DNA of 64,000 bases from an uncultured Roseobacter sp. (GCF_947499265.1 NZ_CANMNK010000005.1:124001-188000); one strand, 5' to 3'; shown: positions 39,223-47,349, counted from the stretch's first letter. Made by a program: numbers and translations. The notes: a model not told the origin generated them from the sequence alone.

Positions 39223-39930
39223 ATGGCAGATATCAAAGTAGCGCTGGTCACAGCGGGCGGCAGCGGCATGGGCGCAGACAGCGCGCGGGCGCTGGCGGCA
39301 GATGGGTTCAAACTCGGCATCCTGTCCTCCTCGGGCAAGGGCGAGGCTCTGGCCAAGGAGTTGGGCGGCGTGGGCATCACCGGCACCAACCAATCCGAAG
39401 CGGACCTGCAAAAACTCGTCGATGCCGCGATGAACCACTGGGGCCGCATCGATGTTCTGGTGAATTCCGCGGGGCACGGCCCCCGTGCACCGGTTCTGGA
39501 TCTGACGGACGAAGATTGGCACGCGGGCATGGACGTCTATTTTCTGAATGCGGTGCGCCCCACGCGACTGGTCACTCCGATCATGCAGGCGCAGGGCGGC
39601 GGCGCGATCATCAACATCTCAACCTTCGCCGCCTTTGAACCCAACCCGGTGTTTCCGACCTCCGGCGTGATGCGCGCCGGTCTGGCCGCTTTCAGCAAGC
39701 TTTTCGCCGACAAATACGCAGCCGAGAATATCCGCATGAACAATGTGCTGCCGGGGTTCATCGACAGCCTGCCGGAGAAAGAAGAGTTCCGCTCGATGAT
39801 CCCGATGGGACGCTACGGAAATTCGCTGAATGAGATTGCGTCGGTTGTGGCTTTCCTCGCCTCCGAGGGTGGAGCCTATATCACCGGGCAGAATATTCGC
39901 GTGGACGGCGGCATCACCCGGTCCGTGTAA
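39223..39930 (+). CDS. Atypical short-chain dehydrogenase/reductase
   Basis: A 235-residue Rossmann protein of the SDR family: 'VALVTAGGSGMGADSARAL' (6-24) is the TGxxxGxG motif and 'DVLVNSAGHG' the NSAG motif. Ser133 ('INISTFAAF') is kept, but the usual Tyr-xxx-Lys is replaced: the segment reads 'FPTSGVMRAGLAAFSK', placing Ser147 and Arg151 where Tyr and Lys belong. The C-terminal 'EIASVVAFLASEGGAYITGQNIRVDGG' is typical. ATG 39223 follows AAGGA. It is 39 bases after hyuB and likely co-transcribed; catalysis may be altered or lost. Confidence 0.85.
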   Translation: MADIKVALVTAGGSGMGADSARALAADGFKLGILSSSGKGEALAKELGGVGITGTNQSEADLQKLVDAAMNHWGRIDVLVNSAGHGPRAPVLDLTDEDWHAGMDVYFLNAVRPTRLVTPIMQAQGGGAIINISTFAAFEPNPVFPTSGVMRAGLAAFSKLFADKYAAENIRMNNVLPGFIDSLPEKEEFRSMIPMGRYGNSLNEIASVVAFLASEGGAYITGQNIRVDGGITRSV

Positions 39931-39939
39931 GTGCAAACG

Positions 39940-39976
39940 AAAAAGGCGACCCCCAAAACCGGGGGCCGCCCTTTAA
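39940..39976. terminator. Bidirectional terminator between the SDR and csbD genes
   Basis: GGCG-a-CCCCC (39945-39954) pairs with GGGGG-c-CGCC (39961-39970) with one internal mismatch and a six-base loop. On the minus strand it is followed by five Ts; on the plus strand by CTTT. It separates two convergent genes. Confidence 0.75.
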
Positions 39977-39998
39977 AAAATCAGTCACGACGAGGTAA

Positions 39999-40208
39999 TT
40001 ACGCGGCTGATTTATGCTCTGCGATGAAGGCGTCGATCTGGCGCTCGGCTTCATCCTTGGCCACGCCATAGCGCTCCTGAATGAGCCCGGCAAGGCGCTC
40101 GCGATCACCCTCCAGCTGATCGATTTCATCGTTTGTCAGTTCGCCCCATTTCGATTGAATGGTGCCGGTCATCTGTTTCCAGTTGCCCTTGATAATATCC
40201 CAGTTCAT
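39999..40208 (-). CDS. CsbD-family stress protein
   Basis: A 69-residue small acidic/helical protein of the CsbD family: 'MNWDIIKGNWKQMTGTIQSKWGELTNDEIDQLEGDRERLAGLIQERYGVAKDEAERQI' is close to textbook. ATG 40208 is preceded by AAGGAGAGA; 17 codons upstream in frame are spurious. CsbD-like proteins are induced by general stress and osmotic shock; their molecular role is unsettled. A promoter with the layout of stress sigma factor (EcfG-type) sites lies upstream. Confidence 0.9.
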   Translation of the reverse strand: MNWDIIKGNWKQMTGTIQSKWGELTNDEIDQLEGDRERLAGLIQERYGVAKDEAERQIDAFIAEHKSAA

Positions 40209-40275
40209 TGGTCTCTCCTTTTTCAGTTGATCTCGTTGAACCAAGCACATGTGCATCACATGCTCTTGGCACCAG

Positions 40276-40301
40276 AACGTCGCCGCTGCACGAAAGGTTC
40301 C
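40276..40301 (-). promoter_or_regulatory. EcfG-like promoter of csbD
   Basis: Read on the minus strand: GGAAC, 17 bases, CGTT. This matches the alphaproteobacterial general-stress sigma factor consensus (GGAAC-N16/17-CGTT). It would start the csbD mRNA about 60 bases before the ATG. No EcfG, NepR or PhyR gene lies in the window. Confidence 0.5.
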
Positions 40302-40317
40302 TGAAAAAGTGATCGGC

Positions 40318-40333
40318 GCGCGAATAATCGCGC
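40318..40333. promoter_or_regulatory. Operator-like palindrome before the Cys-rich/Sco trio
   Basis: GCGCGA-ATAA-TCGCGC, six-base perfect arms, 59 bases before the first gene of the trio and in the divergent gap shared with csbD. Confidence 0.4.
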
Positions 40334-40391
40334 ATTGATCGAAAGCAGCACCCCGCTTAGGCTTTTTTCACCGTTATGGAGAACTGCCGAT

Positions 40392-40838
40392 ATGAGAAAG
40401 ATTTTACCCCTGCTGCTATCCTGCCTTGCGGTGCCCGGATGGGCGGCCAGCGAAGGCACCCGCATTCAGGTCACCGGAGAGATCATCGACACGTGGTGCT
40501 ATTACTCCGGCGTCATGGGGGGACCGGATGCTGTTGTCGGATCTGCGCATCATACCTGTGCGCTCTGGTGTTCGGCGGGCGGTATCCCCGTGGGTCTGCT
40601 GGCCGAAGATGGCACTGTCTATACCGTGCTCAAGATCGCGCAGGATGCGAATTCAGCCGGTGGCGACACACAGCTCAGCCTCGCGGCCCATACAGTCACT
40701 GCGGACGGGATGCTCTATGAGCGCGACGGTCTGAAGTATCTCGTGGTCAACGAGGTGGTCAGCGACATGGATATCGTGAACCAGACCCATGAAGATTATG
40801 GCACCGTGCCGCCCTTCTCATTCCCGGAGCCGAAATGA
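40392..40838 (+). CDS. Secreted Cys/His-motif protein, first gene of the Sco trio
   Basis: A 148-residue exported protein (signal peptide to about residue 18, 'PGWAA'). The mature part reads as a small beta-rich, OB-like domain: 'IQVTGEIIDTWCYYSG', then 'HHTCALWCSAGGIPVGLL', 'TVYTVLKI', 'HTVTADGMLYERDGLKYLVV'. Cys36, His53, His54, Cys56 and Cys60 form a probable metal site or redox cluster. ATG 40392; the codons before it lie in the promoter. The stop overlaps the next gene by four bases. Linked to a Sco-type gene, which suggests copper handling, but I know no described function for this family. Confidence 0.65.
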   Translation: MRKILPLLLSCLAVPGWAASEGTRIQVTGEIIDTWCYYSGVMGGPDAVVGSAHHTCALWCSAGGIPVGLLAEDGTVYTVLKIAQDANSAGGDTQLSLAAHTVTADGMLYERDGLKYLVVNEVVSDMDIVNQTHEDYGTVPPFSFPEPK

Positions 40839-41398
40839 TGCACAGATTTGCTTTTGTACTGGCGCTGATCGCCAGCCCGCTGGCGGCGCAGGATTTTTCT
40901 GCAGGTTCCGAGGCGAAAAGCTGGAACCTCTACGCCGAAGTTCCCGCACGGTTTGAGGCCAAGGTTGTCGATGTGCTGTGTGAGTTGACCGGCGATTGCC
41001 CGGCAGAATGCGGTGCAGGCACCCGGCAGCTCGGGCTGATCCGCAGTGCGGATGACGTCATGGTGCTGCCGATGAAGAACAGCCAGCCCGCCTTTACCGG
41101 TGCTGCGGAAGAGCTGGTGCCCTTCTGCAATCAAGTGATCGAAGTCGATGGGCTGATGATCGAGGACGAAGAGATCGGCGCCAGCAATATCTATCTGGTG
41201 CAACGCATCAAAGCGGAGGATGCCGATTGGATCAAGGCGAACACCTGGACCAAGAAATGGGCGCAGAAATATCCCGAAGCGAAGGGCAAAGGCCCCTGGT
41301 TCCGCCGGGATCCGCGCGTCAAGGATGTCATTGCGTCAGAAGGCTACTTGGGTCTGGGGCTTGAGGCAGATGTCACCTATGCCGAAGAGAACTTCTGA
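40835..41398 (+). CDS. Secreted four-Cys protein, second gene of the Sco trio
   Basis: A 187-residue exported protein (signal to 'SPLAAQ', about 19). 'ARFEAKVVDVLCELTGDCPAECGAGTRQLGLI' holds Cys49, Cys55 and Cys59, and Cys98 follows in 'VPFCNQVIEVDGLMIED'. The order of elements (strand, Cys cluster, G-rich turn, strand, V-x-V-x-G strand, 'NIYLVQRI') parallels the preceding gene's product, so the two may be divergent relatives. The C-terminal 60 residues are extra ('WIKANTWTKKWAQKYPEAKG'). Overlaps its neighbours by four bases (start) and one base (end). Function unknown. Confidence 0.65.
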   Translation: MMHRFAFVLALIASPLAAQDFSAGSEAKSWNLYAEVPARFEAKVVDVLCELTGDCPAECGAGTRQLGLIRSADDVMVLPMKNSQPAFTGAAEELVPFCNQVIEVDGLMIEDEEIGASNIYLVQRIKAEDADWIKANTWTKKWAQKYPEAKGKGPWFRRDPRVKDVIASEGYLGLGLEADVTYAEENF

Positions 41399-41952
41399 TG
41401 TGGCGTGCTGCCGCTCTGGTCTTGTTGGCCAGTACCGCTCAGGCGGAAGCGCCGCTGCCTTTTGATATCGGTGGGCCCTATACGCTGGTGGATCAGCATG
41501 GTCAGGTACGCACGCAGGCCGACCCCGAGGGTCATGCGCAGCTCTTGTTCTTTGGCTATGCCAATTGCCTGAACATCTGCTCTGCCGCCTTGCCGCTGAT
41601 GGCGGAGGTGGTAGATGCGCTGTCCGAGGACGGCATCACGGTGACCCCGGTGATGATCACCGTCGCGCCGGATCAGGACCGGGTGGAGACAATGGGCGCG
41701 CCGCTGTCGGAGATCCATCCGGATTTCGTCGGGCTGACCGGTGATGAGGCAGCCCTGCAAGCCGCCTATGATGCCTTTTCGGTTGAGGTGGAGCCGCTGT
41801 TTCAAGATCCAGAATACGGCTGGATCTATGCGCATGGCAGCTTTGTGCATCTGCTGGATGGCTCTGGAGAAACCTTGACCTTGTTGCCCCCCATTCTTGA
41901 CGGGGATCGCACAGCTGAGATTGTCCGTGGTTACCTGGCACCTCGCGGCTAG
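41398..41952 (+). CDS. SCO1/SenC-family copper/thiol protein
   Basis: A 184-residue exported thioredoxin-fold protein (signal to 'AQAEA'). The Sco metal motif CxxxC is present as 'NCLNICSAALPLM' (Cys57, Cys61) and the third ligand His146 in 'YAHGSFVHLLDG'. Sco proteins deliver copper to or reduce the CuA site of cytochrome c oxidase or nitrous oxide reductase; no oxidase gene is adjacent here. Last of three coupled genes with two Cys-bearing exported proteins, so it may serve a dedicated target rather than the main oxidase. Confidence 0.85.
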   Translation: MWRAAALVLLASTAQAEAPLPFDIGGPYTLVDQHGQVRTQADPEGHAQLLFFGYANCLNICSAALPLMAEVVDALSEDGITVTPVMITVAPDQDRVETMGAPLSEIHPDFVGLTGDEAALQAAYDAFSVEVEPLFQDPEYGWIYAHGSFVHLLDGSGETLTLLPPILDGDRTAEIVRGYLAPRG

Positions 41953-41972
41953 TTTTGAACGGGTGCCGCAGC

Positions 41973-42035
41973 AGGGGGCCAGCCCCCGCCTGAGCCTGTG
42001 GCTCAGTCTCCCCCGGGATATTTTTCGCCAGAAGA
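41973..42035 (-). repeat. REP-like repeat element, copy 2
   Basis: On the minus strand: GGCGAAAAATATCCCGGGGG, then the hairpin CTGAGCC-ACA-GGCTCAG (41990-42006) and the hairpin GGGGG-CTGG-CCCCC (41974-41987). It resembles the block at 29383-29427. It lies in the gap between the convergent Sco and BciB-like genes and runs into the last codons of the latter, giving its C-terminus '[12 protein letters not shown]'. Confidence 0.45.
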
Positions 42036-43232
42036 AGCATGGGTTTCGTTTTCTTCAGGCGTCAGATCGTAGGGTGCGGCGATTTTCCAGACATGGTCCG
42101 GGATCATGTTTTTCATCTTGGCCGGGGCTTCACGACGCAGGTGTAACACGGTCTCGGCGGCTTTCATCTCGACCCGGGCACGGGCGAATTCCAGGCCCCT
42201 TGGTCCAATGCGTGGCTGCAGCCAGCTGACCAGCGGGCGCAGCCAATCCGGCATGCGCCGCAATGGCAGGCCACCAGCAGCACGTTTGGTATTTGCCACA
42301 AAGCCCTTTACCGCGCTGGTGCGTTTTCCTGCGGTGCCCGGCGTGGACAGGCTGATCTCCTGCGACAGGGTTTCCAGCATTTCGGCACCCCGCGCGTTGC
42401 GCACCAGCAACCATTGCTCCCCCTGCCCGCCCATGTAGCCGACAGTGATGTCCGCAAGCGCGTTCGTGTAGTCCACGCAGGTGCGACAGGTCAGCGGGAA
42501 AAAGTCGGACGGCAGGTCGGAAATCGGCAGCGACAAAAACGGGATCAGACGCTGGCTGCCATCGGCAAATCGCAACTCGACTTTGTAATCCGCGCGGAAC
42601 TCAAGGTAGGTGATGGTGTCTGGGTCTTCATCCAGCAGGCTGAGGAAATGGTGGAAGTTTTCCGTTGTCGTATTGTCCGAACACGGCGTGCCGATCACAT
42701 AGAGCCGGTCCAGCCCCAGGTCCTTTTCCAGGACCCGCAGGGCGTAAATCTGGCAGGGGATGCCGATCACCGCAAGCCGGGTGAAGCCCTGGTCCTGCGC
42801 GTTTTCCAAGAGGGCCAGCAGTGGTGCGTAGCCCATGCGCATGCCGCGTGCCTTTGCCATATCTTCCGCGTTGGTGATCAGCGCAGGCCTGGGGCACCAC
42901 CTGTCCCTTTCGTCCGGTACCATGGTCAGAACCGCCTGCACCTGACCCTTTTCCAGCAGCTTTGCCCCCAACGACGTGGTGATACCCGTCCATTGCGCGC
43001 CCGATTTGGGTGTCTTCATCCGCGCGCGGTACATCGCCTGAAACGGGCCAAAGAATTGCTCGTCGCCGTCTTGCCGGACGCGCCCATGCACCTTTGCTTC
43101 CAATCCCGGGTAGTCGGGCGCGATAAACTGGCAGGCCTGCCCGCAGGCCTTGTCATTTTTCATGCGGGAAACGCCGCAATCCGTGCAGAGCCCGCGCGGC
43201 GCTGCCGGACCGATATCGGGCGTTTGGATCAC
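42003..43232 (-). CDS. bciB: BciB-like ferredoxin-dependent flavo-iron-sulfur reductase
   Basis: A 409-residue protein of the F420-hydrogenase beta-subunit family, closely patterned on cyanobacterial BciB (3,8-divinyl chlorophyllide 8-vinyl reductase). Cys16, Cys19, Cys30 and Cys34 ('LCTDCG...ACGQAC') fit one [4Fe-4S] cluster; 'GIPCQIYAL', 'GTPCSDNTT' and '[22 protein letters not shown]' supply others. '[10 protein letters not shown]' and the FAD region are present. This would act in bacteriochlorophyll synthesis, so phototrophy (or a new substrate) is implied. Translationally coupled to nadK by four bases. The last residues are shaped by a repeat element. Confidence 0.7.
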   Translation of the reverse strand: MIQTPDIGPAAPRGLCTDCGVSRMKNDKACGQACQFIAPDYPGLEAKVHGRVRQDGDEQFFGPFQAMYRARMKTPKSGAQWTGITTSLGAKLLEKGQVQAVLTMVPDERDRWCPRPALITNAEDMAKARGMRMGYAPLLALLENAQDQGFTRLAVIGIPCQIYALRVLEKDLGLDRLYVIGTPCSDNTTTENFHHFLSLLDEDPDTITYLEFRADYKVELRFADGSQRLIPFLSLPISDLPSDFFPLTCRTCVDYTNALADITVGYMGGQGEQWLLVRNARGAEMLETLSQEISLSTPGTAGKRTSAVKGFVANTKRAAGGLPLRRMPDWLRPLVSWLQPRIGPRGLEFARARVEMKAAETVLHLRREAPAKMKNMIPDHVWKIAAPYDLTPEENETHASSGEKYPGGD

Positions 43233-43990
43233 GTGAATTGCTCGTTGATCAAACGTTCCTCCAACCCATGACCGGGATCGAACAGGATGCGGTGCACCAC
43301 ACTGGGGTCTGATCTGATTTCAACACTGGTAACGCCCATGACTGAATTCGCATCGGCTTCGGCCATCACAGGGCGCTTTTCGGGCTCCAATACGTCAAAG
43401 CGCACCACGGCCTTTTTGGGCAGGAGCGCGCCGCGCCAACGCCGCGGGCGAAAGGCGCTCATCGCCGTCAACGCCAGTACTTCGGAGCCAATGGGAATGA
43501 TCGGCCCGTGTGCGGAGTAATTATAGGCAGTGGAGCCTGCCGGGGTGCTGACCAACGCGCCGTCGCAGACCAACTCTGCCATGCGCAGACGCCCGTCCAC
43601 CGTGATCTTGAGTTTGGCGGCCTGCGGTCCGGAGCGCAGCAGGGACACCTCGTTGATGGCCAATGCCTCGGTCATCGCACCATCCGCACATATCGCCGTC
43701 ATGCTCAGCGGGTTCAGTTCCGCCTCTTCTGCGGCTTGCAACCGCGCGGGCAGATCGGTTTCCGAATAGGTGTTCATCAAAAACCCGATGGTGCCGCGGT
43801 TCATGCCGTAGACCGGCGTATCGAGGCGCTGCACATCGTGGAGAGTTTGCAGCATGAAGCCGTCCCCCCCGAGGGCGACAATCACATCCGCTTCTTCGGG
43901 CGCCACATTGCCATAGCGCGTGATCAGAGCTGCCCGCGCGGTTTGTGCAACCTCGGCACGACTGGCGGTAAAAGCGATCTTAGGGGCCAT
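43229..43990 (-). CDS. nadK: NAD kinase
   Basis: A 253-residue NAD(H) kinase making NADP. The '[18 protein letters not shown]' segment (36-53) has the GGDG motif with catalytic Asp43, 'GFLMN' follows, and '[10 protein letters not shown]' plus '[21 protein letters not shown]' bind the adenine-ribose. Somewhat short but complete. It lies upstream of and overlaps the BciB-like gene by ATGA; NADP supply and a reductase in one unit is suggestive but not proof of a link. A GTTTCC palindrome sits directly before the start. Confidence 0.94.
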   Translation of the reverse strand: MAPKIAFTASRAEVAQTARAALITRYGNVAPEEADVIVALGGDGFMLQTLHDVQRLDTPVYGMNRGTIGFLMNTYSETDLPARLQAAEEAELNPLSMTAICADGAMTEALAINEVSLLRSGPQAAKLKITVDGRLRMAELVCDGALVSTPAGSTAYNYSAHGPIIPIGSEVLALTAMSAFRPRRWRGALLPKKAVVRFDVLEPEKRPVMAEADANSVMGVTSVEIRSDPSVVHRILFDPGHGLEERLINEQFT

Positions 43991-43994
43991 GCAT

Positions 43995-44025
43995 GTTTCC
44001 GATCCGGGACTTTGTGATCCGAAAC
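43995..44025. promoter_or_regulatory. GTTTCC palindrome upstream of nadK
   Basis: GTTTCCGATCCGGGAC (43995-44010), an imperfect palindrome, with a further GATCCGAAAC (44016-44025) that mirrors its left arm. It is one of four related motifs between 44.0 and 48.1 kb. Confidence 0.35.
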
Positions 44026-44161
44026 AAGCATATATCGGCTGCCATGGCCAGCATGCCCCTCAATACCACCTTTAGGCTGGATTGCGCCGGGGCATCCAGC
44101 ATTCTATGAACGCCGCACAGGATCATCCATTGGTCGCTTTACACTCTTTCCGAGCGGCTTA

Positions 44162-44177
44162 GTTTCCGATAGGAAAC
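44162..44177. promoter_or_regulatory. GTTTCC palindrome upstream of glyA
   Basis: GTTTCC-GATA-GGAAAC, perfect six-base arms, 34 bases before the glyA start; best copy of the four-site family. Confidence 0.5.
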
Positions 44178-44210
44178 AACATCTTTACTCTTTTGACAGG
44201 GAGACTGCCC

Positions 44211-45506
44211 ATGAACGCGCCACACCGTGCCCCCGGCTTTTTCACCAAATCGCTGGCTGACAGTGATCCGGAAATCTTTGCCTCGATCACCGATGAGCTC
44301 GGCCGTCAGCGCGATGAGATCGAATTGATCGCATCCGAAAACATCGTATCCGCTGCCGTGCTTGAGGCGCAGGGGTCGATCATGACGAACAAATACGCGG
44401 AAGGCTATCCCGGGCGCCGCTACTACGGCGGCTGCCAATACGTCGACGTGGCCGAAGAGCTGGCGATTGAACGGGCGTGCAAGCTTTTCGAGTGTGGTTT
44501 TGCCAATGTGCAGCCGAACTCAGGCTCTCAGGCGAACCAAGGCGTTTTCCAGGCCCTGTTGCAGCCAGGCGATACGATCCTCGGCATGTCGCTGGACGCA
44601 GGCGGTCACCTGACCCACGGCGCCAAACCCAACCAGTCCGGCAAGTGGTTCAACGCGGTGCAATACGGCGTGCACAAGGAAGACAATCTGCTGGACTATG
44701 ATCAGGTTGAGGCGCTGGCCAAGGAGCATCAGCCCAAGATGATCATCGCCGGTGGCTCGGCCATTCCCCGCCAGATCGATTTTGCCCGCATGCGCGAGAT
44801 CGCCGATAGGGTGGGGGCCTATTTGCATGTGGACATGGCGCATTTCGCCGGTCTGGTGGCGGCGGGAGAACACCCCTCGCCGTTCCCGCATGCGCATGTG
44901 GCCACAACCACCACGCATAAGACCCTGCGCGGGCCACGGGGCGGCATGATCCTGACCAATGACGAAGCGCTGGCCAAGAAGTTCAACTCGGCGATCTTCC
45001 CCGGCATTCAGGGTGGGCCGCTGATGCATGTCATTGCAGGCAAAGCCGTCGCATTTGGCGAGGCGCTGCGCCCGGAGTTCAAGGACTACATCAAGCAGGT
45101 GATCGTCAATGCACAGGCGCTTTCGGATCAATTGATCAAAGGCGGGCTCGATACCGTGACCCACGGCACTGACACCCATGTGCTGCTGGTGGACCTGCGC
45201 CCCAAAGGCGTGAAGGGCAACGCCACCGAAAAGGCCCTGGGCCGCGCGCATATCACCTGTAACAAGAATGGTGTGCCATTTGATCCGGAGAAACCCATGG
45301 TCACCTCTGGCATCCGTTTGGGCTCCCCCGCCGGGACGACACGCGGATTTGGCGAACCGGAATTCCGCCAGATTGCCGATTGGATCATCGAAGTTGTCGA
45401 TGGATTGGCGGCGAATGGCGAAGACGGCAATGCCGCGGTTGAGGCCAAGGTCAAAGCGGAAGTTGCGGCGCTTTGCGCCCGTTTTCCGATGTATCCAAAC
45501 CTCTGA
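44211..45506 (+). CDS. glyA: Serine hydroxymethyltransferase
   Basis: A 431-residue PLP enzyme interconverting serine and glycine with tetrahydrofolate, the main source of one-carbon units. '[31 protein letters not shown]' near the N-terminus and the PLP Lys (about 237) in '[14 protein letters not shown]' are diagnostic. ATG 44211 chosen over the frame's earlier Met; a GGGAG site precedes it. Expressed from its own promoter, with a GTTTCC palindrome overlapping the probable promoter region. In roseobacters it also feeds the serine-cycle and DMSP-demethylation C1 pool. Confidence 0.96.
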   Translation: MNAPHRAPGFFTKSLADSDPEIFASITDELGRQRDEIELIASENIVSAAVLEAQGSIMTNKYAEGYPGRRYYGGCQYVDVAEELAIERACKLFECGFANVQPNSGSQANQGVFQALLQPGDTILGMSLDAGGHLTHGAKPNQSGKWFNAVQYGVHKEDNLLDYDQVEALAKEHQPKMIIAGGSAIPRQIDFARMREIADRVGAYLHVDMAHFAGLVAAGEHPSPFPHAHVATTTTHKTLRGPRGGMILTNDEALAKKFNSAIFPGIQGGPLMHVIAGKAVAFGEALRPEFKDYIKQVIVNAQALSDQLIKGGLDTVTHGTDTHVLLVDLRPKGVKGNATEKALGRAHITCNKNGVPFDPEKPMVTSGIRLGSPAGTTRGFGEPEFRQIADWIIEVVDGLAANGEDGNAAVEAKVKAEVAALCARFPMYPNL

Positions 45507-45545
45507 GGGAACCGGCATTGGCAGCCGCAAGCTGCCCGACTATCA

Positions 45546-45577
45546 AAACGGCTCCAGTTCGCAGAACGGGGCCGTTT
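45546..45577 (+). terminator. Probable terminator after glyA
   Basis: AAACGGC (45546-45552) pairs with GCCGTTT (45571-45577), with further CC/GG pairing inside. The T-run is short, so the call is moderate. The 140-base gap after glyA otherwise shows nothing more. Confidence 0.5.
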
Positions 45578-45646
45578 ATGCTTGCTTGAGGGCCGCGCTT
45601 CGGGTCACATTTGACGTGTAATGCTTCCGACAAAATGGGTGGTTCG

Positions 45647-46057
45647 ATGGACGTCACACGTGCAGGCTCAAAACCGTCAGAAACAGGTCCCGCGGACTAT
45701 TTTACCGGGGCCGTGCGGATGGACCCGGTGATCAGCGCCCCGGAGCCCGCACGCCTGCGTGCCGTGATGGTCACATTTGAGCCCGGTGCGCGCACGGCGT
45801 GGCACACGCATCCCTTGGGTCAGACCCTGATCGTCACCACCGGCGTCGGGCGCGCTCAAACCGAAGGCCAGCCGGTGCAGACATTGCGCCCGGGCGACGT
45901 CGTCTGGATCCCGCCTGGTGAAAAACATTGGCACGGTGCAGCACCGGATACCGGCATGAGCCATCTCGCCATGCAAGAAGCCCAGAATGGTGTTGCGGCG
46001 GTCTGGATGGAGCAGGTCAGCGAGGCAGATTACACGCAGGCAGCTGAAGACGGCTGA
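45647..46057 (+). CDS. Cupin protein
   Basis: A 136-residue single-domain cupin: 'ARTAWHTHPLGQTLIVTTGVGRAQTEGQPVQTLRPGDVVWIPPGEKHWHGAAP' carries both cupin motifs with His-x-His, Gln, and the second His (metal ligands of the (R)-mandelonitrile-lyase-like/quercetinase-like small cupins). ATG 45647 is used; earlier codons lie in the intergenic part. It sits alone between glyA and the YHYH gene. Enzyme activity unknown; typical relatives act on small oxygenated or nitrile compounds. Confidence 0.8.
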   Translation: MDVTRAGSKPSETGPADYFTGAVRMDPVISAPEPARLRAVMVTFEPGARTAWHTHPLGQTLIVTTGVGRAQTEGQPVQTLRPGDVVWIPPGEKHWHGAAPDTGMSHLAMQEAQNGVAAVWMEQVSEADYTQAAEDG

Positions 46058-46068
46058 GAATTTCTTGC

Positions 46069-46085
46069 GTTTCCGCGACGGAAAT
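46069..46085. promoter_or_regulatory. GTTTCC palindrome upstream of the YHYH gene
   Basis: GTTTCC-GCGAC-GGAAAT, five-base perfect core arms (TTTCC/GGAAA), 49 bases before the YHYH gene start. Confidence 0.4.
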
Positions 46086-46133
46086 CAGCCACCGCCGCGT
46101 ATCACTCCTGTCCAACAGATAGGAGGTCCCCTT

Positions 46134-46892
46134 ATGCGCTCCCCATGGCCTGCCCCGCTGCTGCTGACAGCTGTCGTCGTGCTGCTGGGTGTGATTGCAA
46201 CAAGCGGCTTTGCCCGGATTGAAAGCCAGATAAATGGCTCGGAACGGTGCATCCAATCAGATGGCTTGCCCGATCACGCGACCGGACAATTCCCCAATTC
46301 AGGCAACCGCAACAGCATCAAACCGCAAAGCATTACCGTTTGCATCACCACAACCCCTGAACGCGGTACGCGCGCGCACCCTGTGCCTGTCACTGGCATT
46401 GCAGAGAATGGTGTGTTGATACGGCCCGGCACCGCAGATTACTATGACGCCAGCAGCCCTCGGGGCCATTCGCGTGATCGCAGTTCCGGATGGAACCTTG
46501 ACGGCATGGGCGCGCGCGATCTTTTGGGGTTGGACGATCAGAATGCCCACGTCGGGCCAGATGGTCTGTATCACTACCACGGCGTGGCCCCGGCCCTTGC
46601 AGGCGCCAGCGACGATACGCTGATTGGCTGGGCTGCGGATGGGTTTGAAATTCACTACCTCGGCGATGCGGGCCGCTCCAGCTACATGCTGCTGCCTGGC
46701 GCCCGCGAAACCGCGCCCGGCGGCGCGCATGATGGGACGTATAACGAAGACTGGACCTATGTCCCGGGCGCGGGGAACCTGGATGACTGCAACGGAGGCA
46801 TGATCGACGGGCAGTACGTCTATGTCGCGACGGATACCTATCCGTTCTTTCCGCGCTGCCTTTACGGCACGGACATCACACGCATCAGATGA
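46134..46892 (+). CDS. Secreted YHYH-domain protein
   Basis: A 252-residue protein with an N-terminal membrane segment or signal anchor ('LLLTAVVVLLGVIATSGFA', about 10-28) and a YHYH domain, named for the 'GLYHYHGVAPAL' motif (about 142-153). 'DGQYVYVATDTYPFFPRCLYGTD' closes the domain. ATG 46134 is preceded by a perfect AGGAGG. YHYH proteins occur in marine bacteria, some with repeated domains, and may bind metal through the His residues; no function is established. Converges on a small membrane protein gene. Confidence 0.8.
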   Translation: MRSPWPAPLLLTAVVVLLGVIATSGFARIESQINGSERCIQSDGLPDHATGQFPNSGNRNSIKPQSITVCITTTPERGTRAHPVPVTGIAENGVLIRPGTADYYDASSPRGHSRDRSSGWNLDGMGARDLLGLDDQNAHVGPDGLYHYHGVAPALAGASDDTLIGWAADGFEIHYLGDAGRSSYMLLPGARETAPGGAHDGTYNEDWTYVPGAGNLDDCNGGMIDGQYVYVATDTYPFFPRCLYGTDITRIR

Positions 46893-46897
46893 TCCGC

Positions 46898-47272
46898 TCA
46901 GACAATACCGCGCATGCGCAGAAAGACCACGAAGGCCACAAAGAGCAGGATAAAGTTGAAGGCGAGCACCGCCAGGATCGACAAGATGCGTCCGCGGCGG
47001 GCGTCCGCGCGGTCAATCGTTGCCAGATAGTCGGATACATGCTCGTAGGCGCGGGCGATTTGCGCCGCATCATACTGGCGGGATATCTTGATGTTGTCGC
47101 GCACGGCGTCGGCCTCGGCCAGCAGATGCGCGTGTTCGCGAATGCGACGCGGCAACCGCCGCCCGGCACGTCGCACACGGTGGGCAAGCGAACGTCCCTT
47201 CACGCCGAGGTGCTTTTCCAATGCCGCGCTCAGGTTCTGCGCCCTGGCCTCGATATCTAACGGATCCTGCAT
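46898..47272 (-). CDS. Small single-helix membrane protein
   Basis: A 124-residue protein: an N-terminal, highly basic helical part ('HRVRRAGRRLPRRIREHAHLLAEADAVRDN') and one C-terminal membrane helix, 'ILSILAVLAFNFILLFVAFVVFLRMRG' (about 96-122). The domain before the helix is likely cytosolic and could bind acidic partners. No recognised family. Divergent from a hydrolase gene, with 77 bases between starts. Confidence 0.6.
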   Translation of the reverse strand: MQDPLDIEARAQNLSAALEKHLGVKGRSLAHRVRRAGRRLPRRIREHAHLLAEADAVRDNIKISRQYDAAQIARAYEHVSDYLATIDRADARRGRILSILAVLAFNFILLFVAFVVFLRMRGIV

Positions 47273-47349
47273 CGCGGCACCCTAATCACCCGCGCGCAAA
47301 AGGTGCAATAGCGCTGGCACCAACGCCGCAAATCCGCTAGCCCTTGCGC

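Noticed and set aside
43229..43232. Frameshift joining nadK and the BciB-like gene
   Set aside because: The four-base overlap is a normal ATGA stop-start coupling; both products are full length.
44000..44210. Riboswitch (glycine or THF type) before glyA
   Set aside because: No conserved tandem-aptamer or pseudoknot pattern seen; only the short GTTTCC palindrome.
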